DNA from: Leuctra nigra
Taxonomy: Eukaryota > Arthropoda > Insecta > Plecoptera > Leuctridae
DNA length: 64,000 nucleotides
Assembly (NCBI GenBank): GCA_934045905.1
Contig: OW203761.1
Location: 33,530,964-33,594,963, forward strand
Direction: 5' to 3'
Below, one piece after another: positions 63,743 through 64,000 of the stretch (within the stretch, counting starts at the first letter, position 1; each line of letters opens with the position of its first letter). The notes beneath the pieces are model-generated. The model did not search any database. It was not told the DNA's origin and worked only from the letters and a program-made list of their open reading frames with translations. A program made the position numbers and the translations under genes.

Positions 63743-64000
63743 TTTTATACCATAAAGTATTGTTGCAAAAATGCTTTGTTGACGAAGGGCTGCAAATTAA
63801 TTATTGATGTTACATGAAATGTGCAACAAATAAGGCTAGTGTTGCTTAGATACCACTATATTATAAATTTCGCATTGACAAGTTGATTGATGTGTAATAT
63901 TCTAGTGGATTGTTATTATCGTTGATACTAAAGCGTGATGGTGTCCTATATTAATGGAAAGGATAAGGTGTTTAGGAATCGGACCAATAATGGTTTTGAC

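Overview
This is eukaryotic nuclear DNA, almost certainly from an insect: AT-rich, genes split by GT-AG introns of 78 bp to 14 kb, many short non-autonomous DNA transposons, and an insect-type pipe sulfotransferase. A hemipteran is a guess I cannot prove. No bacterial features are present.

Layout. (1) Positions 1-37135, + strand: the Obg-like ATPase OLA1, complete except for the first few codons, in ten recognisable exons over 37 kb. (2) 37919-43939, - strand: a complete five-exon pipe/heparan-sulfate 2-O-sulfotransferase-like gene (339 codons), convergent with OLA1. (3) 46897-51096, + strand: kintoun (DNAAF2), a PIH1-domain factor for axonemal dynein assembly, in three exons (820 codons). 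(4) 52725-53339, + strand: one or two probable exons of a gene I do not recognise. (5) 53.4-64 kb: no recognised gene; mobile elements and repeats dominate. The three identified genes have unrelated roles (cytosolic ATPase/GTPase, Golgi sulfotransferase, cilium assembly), so this is ordinary gene adjacency and not a functional cluster.

The most striking feature is a pattern at splice junctions. At four OLA1 exon edges and one edge of the pipe-like gene, a segment spanning the exon-intron boundary (exon edge, splice site, adjacent intron) is tandemly multiplied. The extra copies always lie on the intron side, so the mRNA is left intact: about ten 44-bp units after exon 1, 18 extra ~146-bp units before exon 3, 14 extra ~92-120-bp units before exon 4, about nine 84-bp units after exon 8, and two extra ~136-bp units after pipe exon 1. 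Each array carries decoy splice sites, and one pipe copy forms a potential in-frame 78-nt pseudo-exon.

Other structure: a 2.2-kb near-perfect palindrome and a second 0.57-kb palindrome inside OLA1 intron 3; hAT-type MITEs, three with exact 8-bp target duplications; two Harbinger-type MITEs with 3-bp duplications; mariner-like MITEs; a Helitron-like family, one copy of which has a TA-inserting MITE in its CTAG terminus; and two copies of a tRNA-derived SINE.
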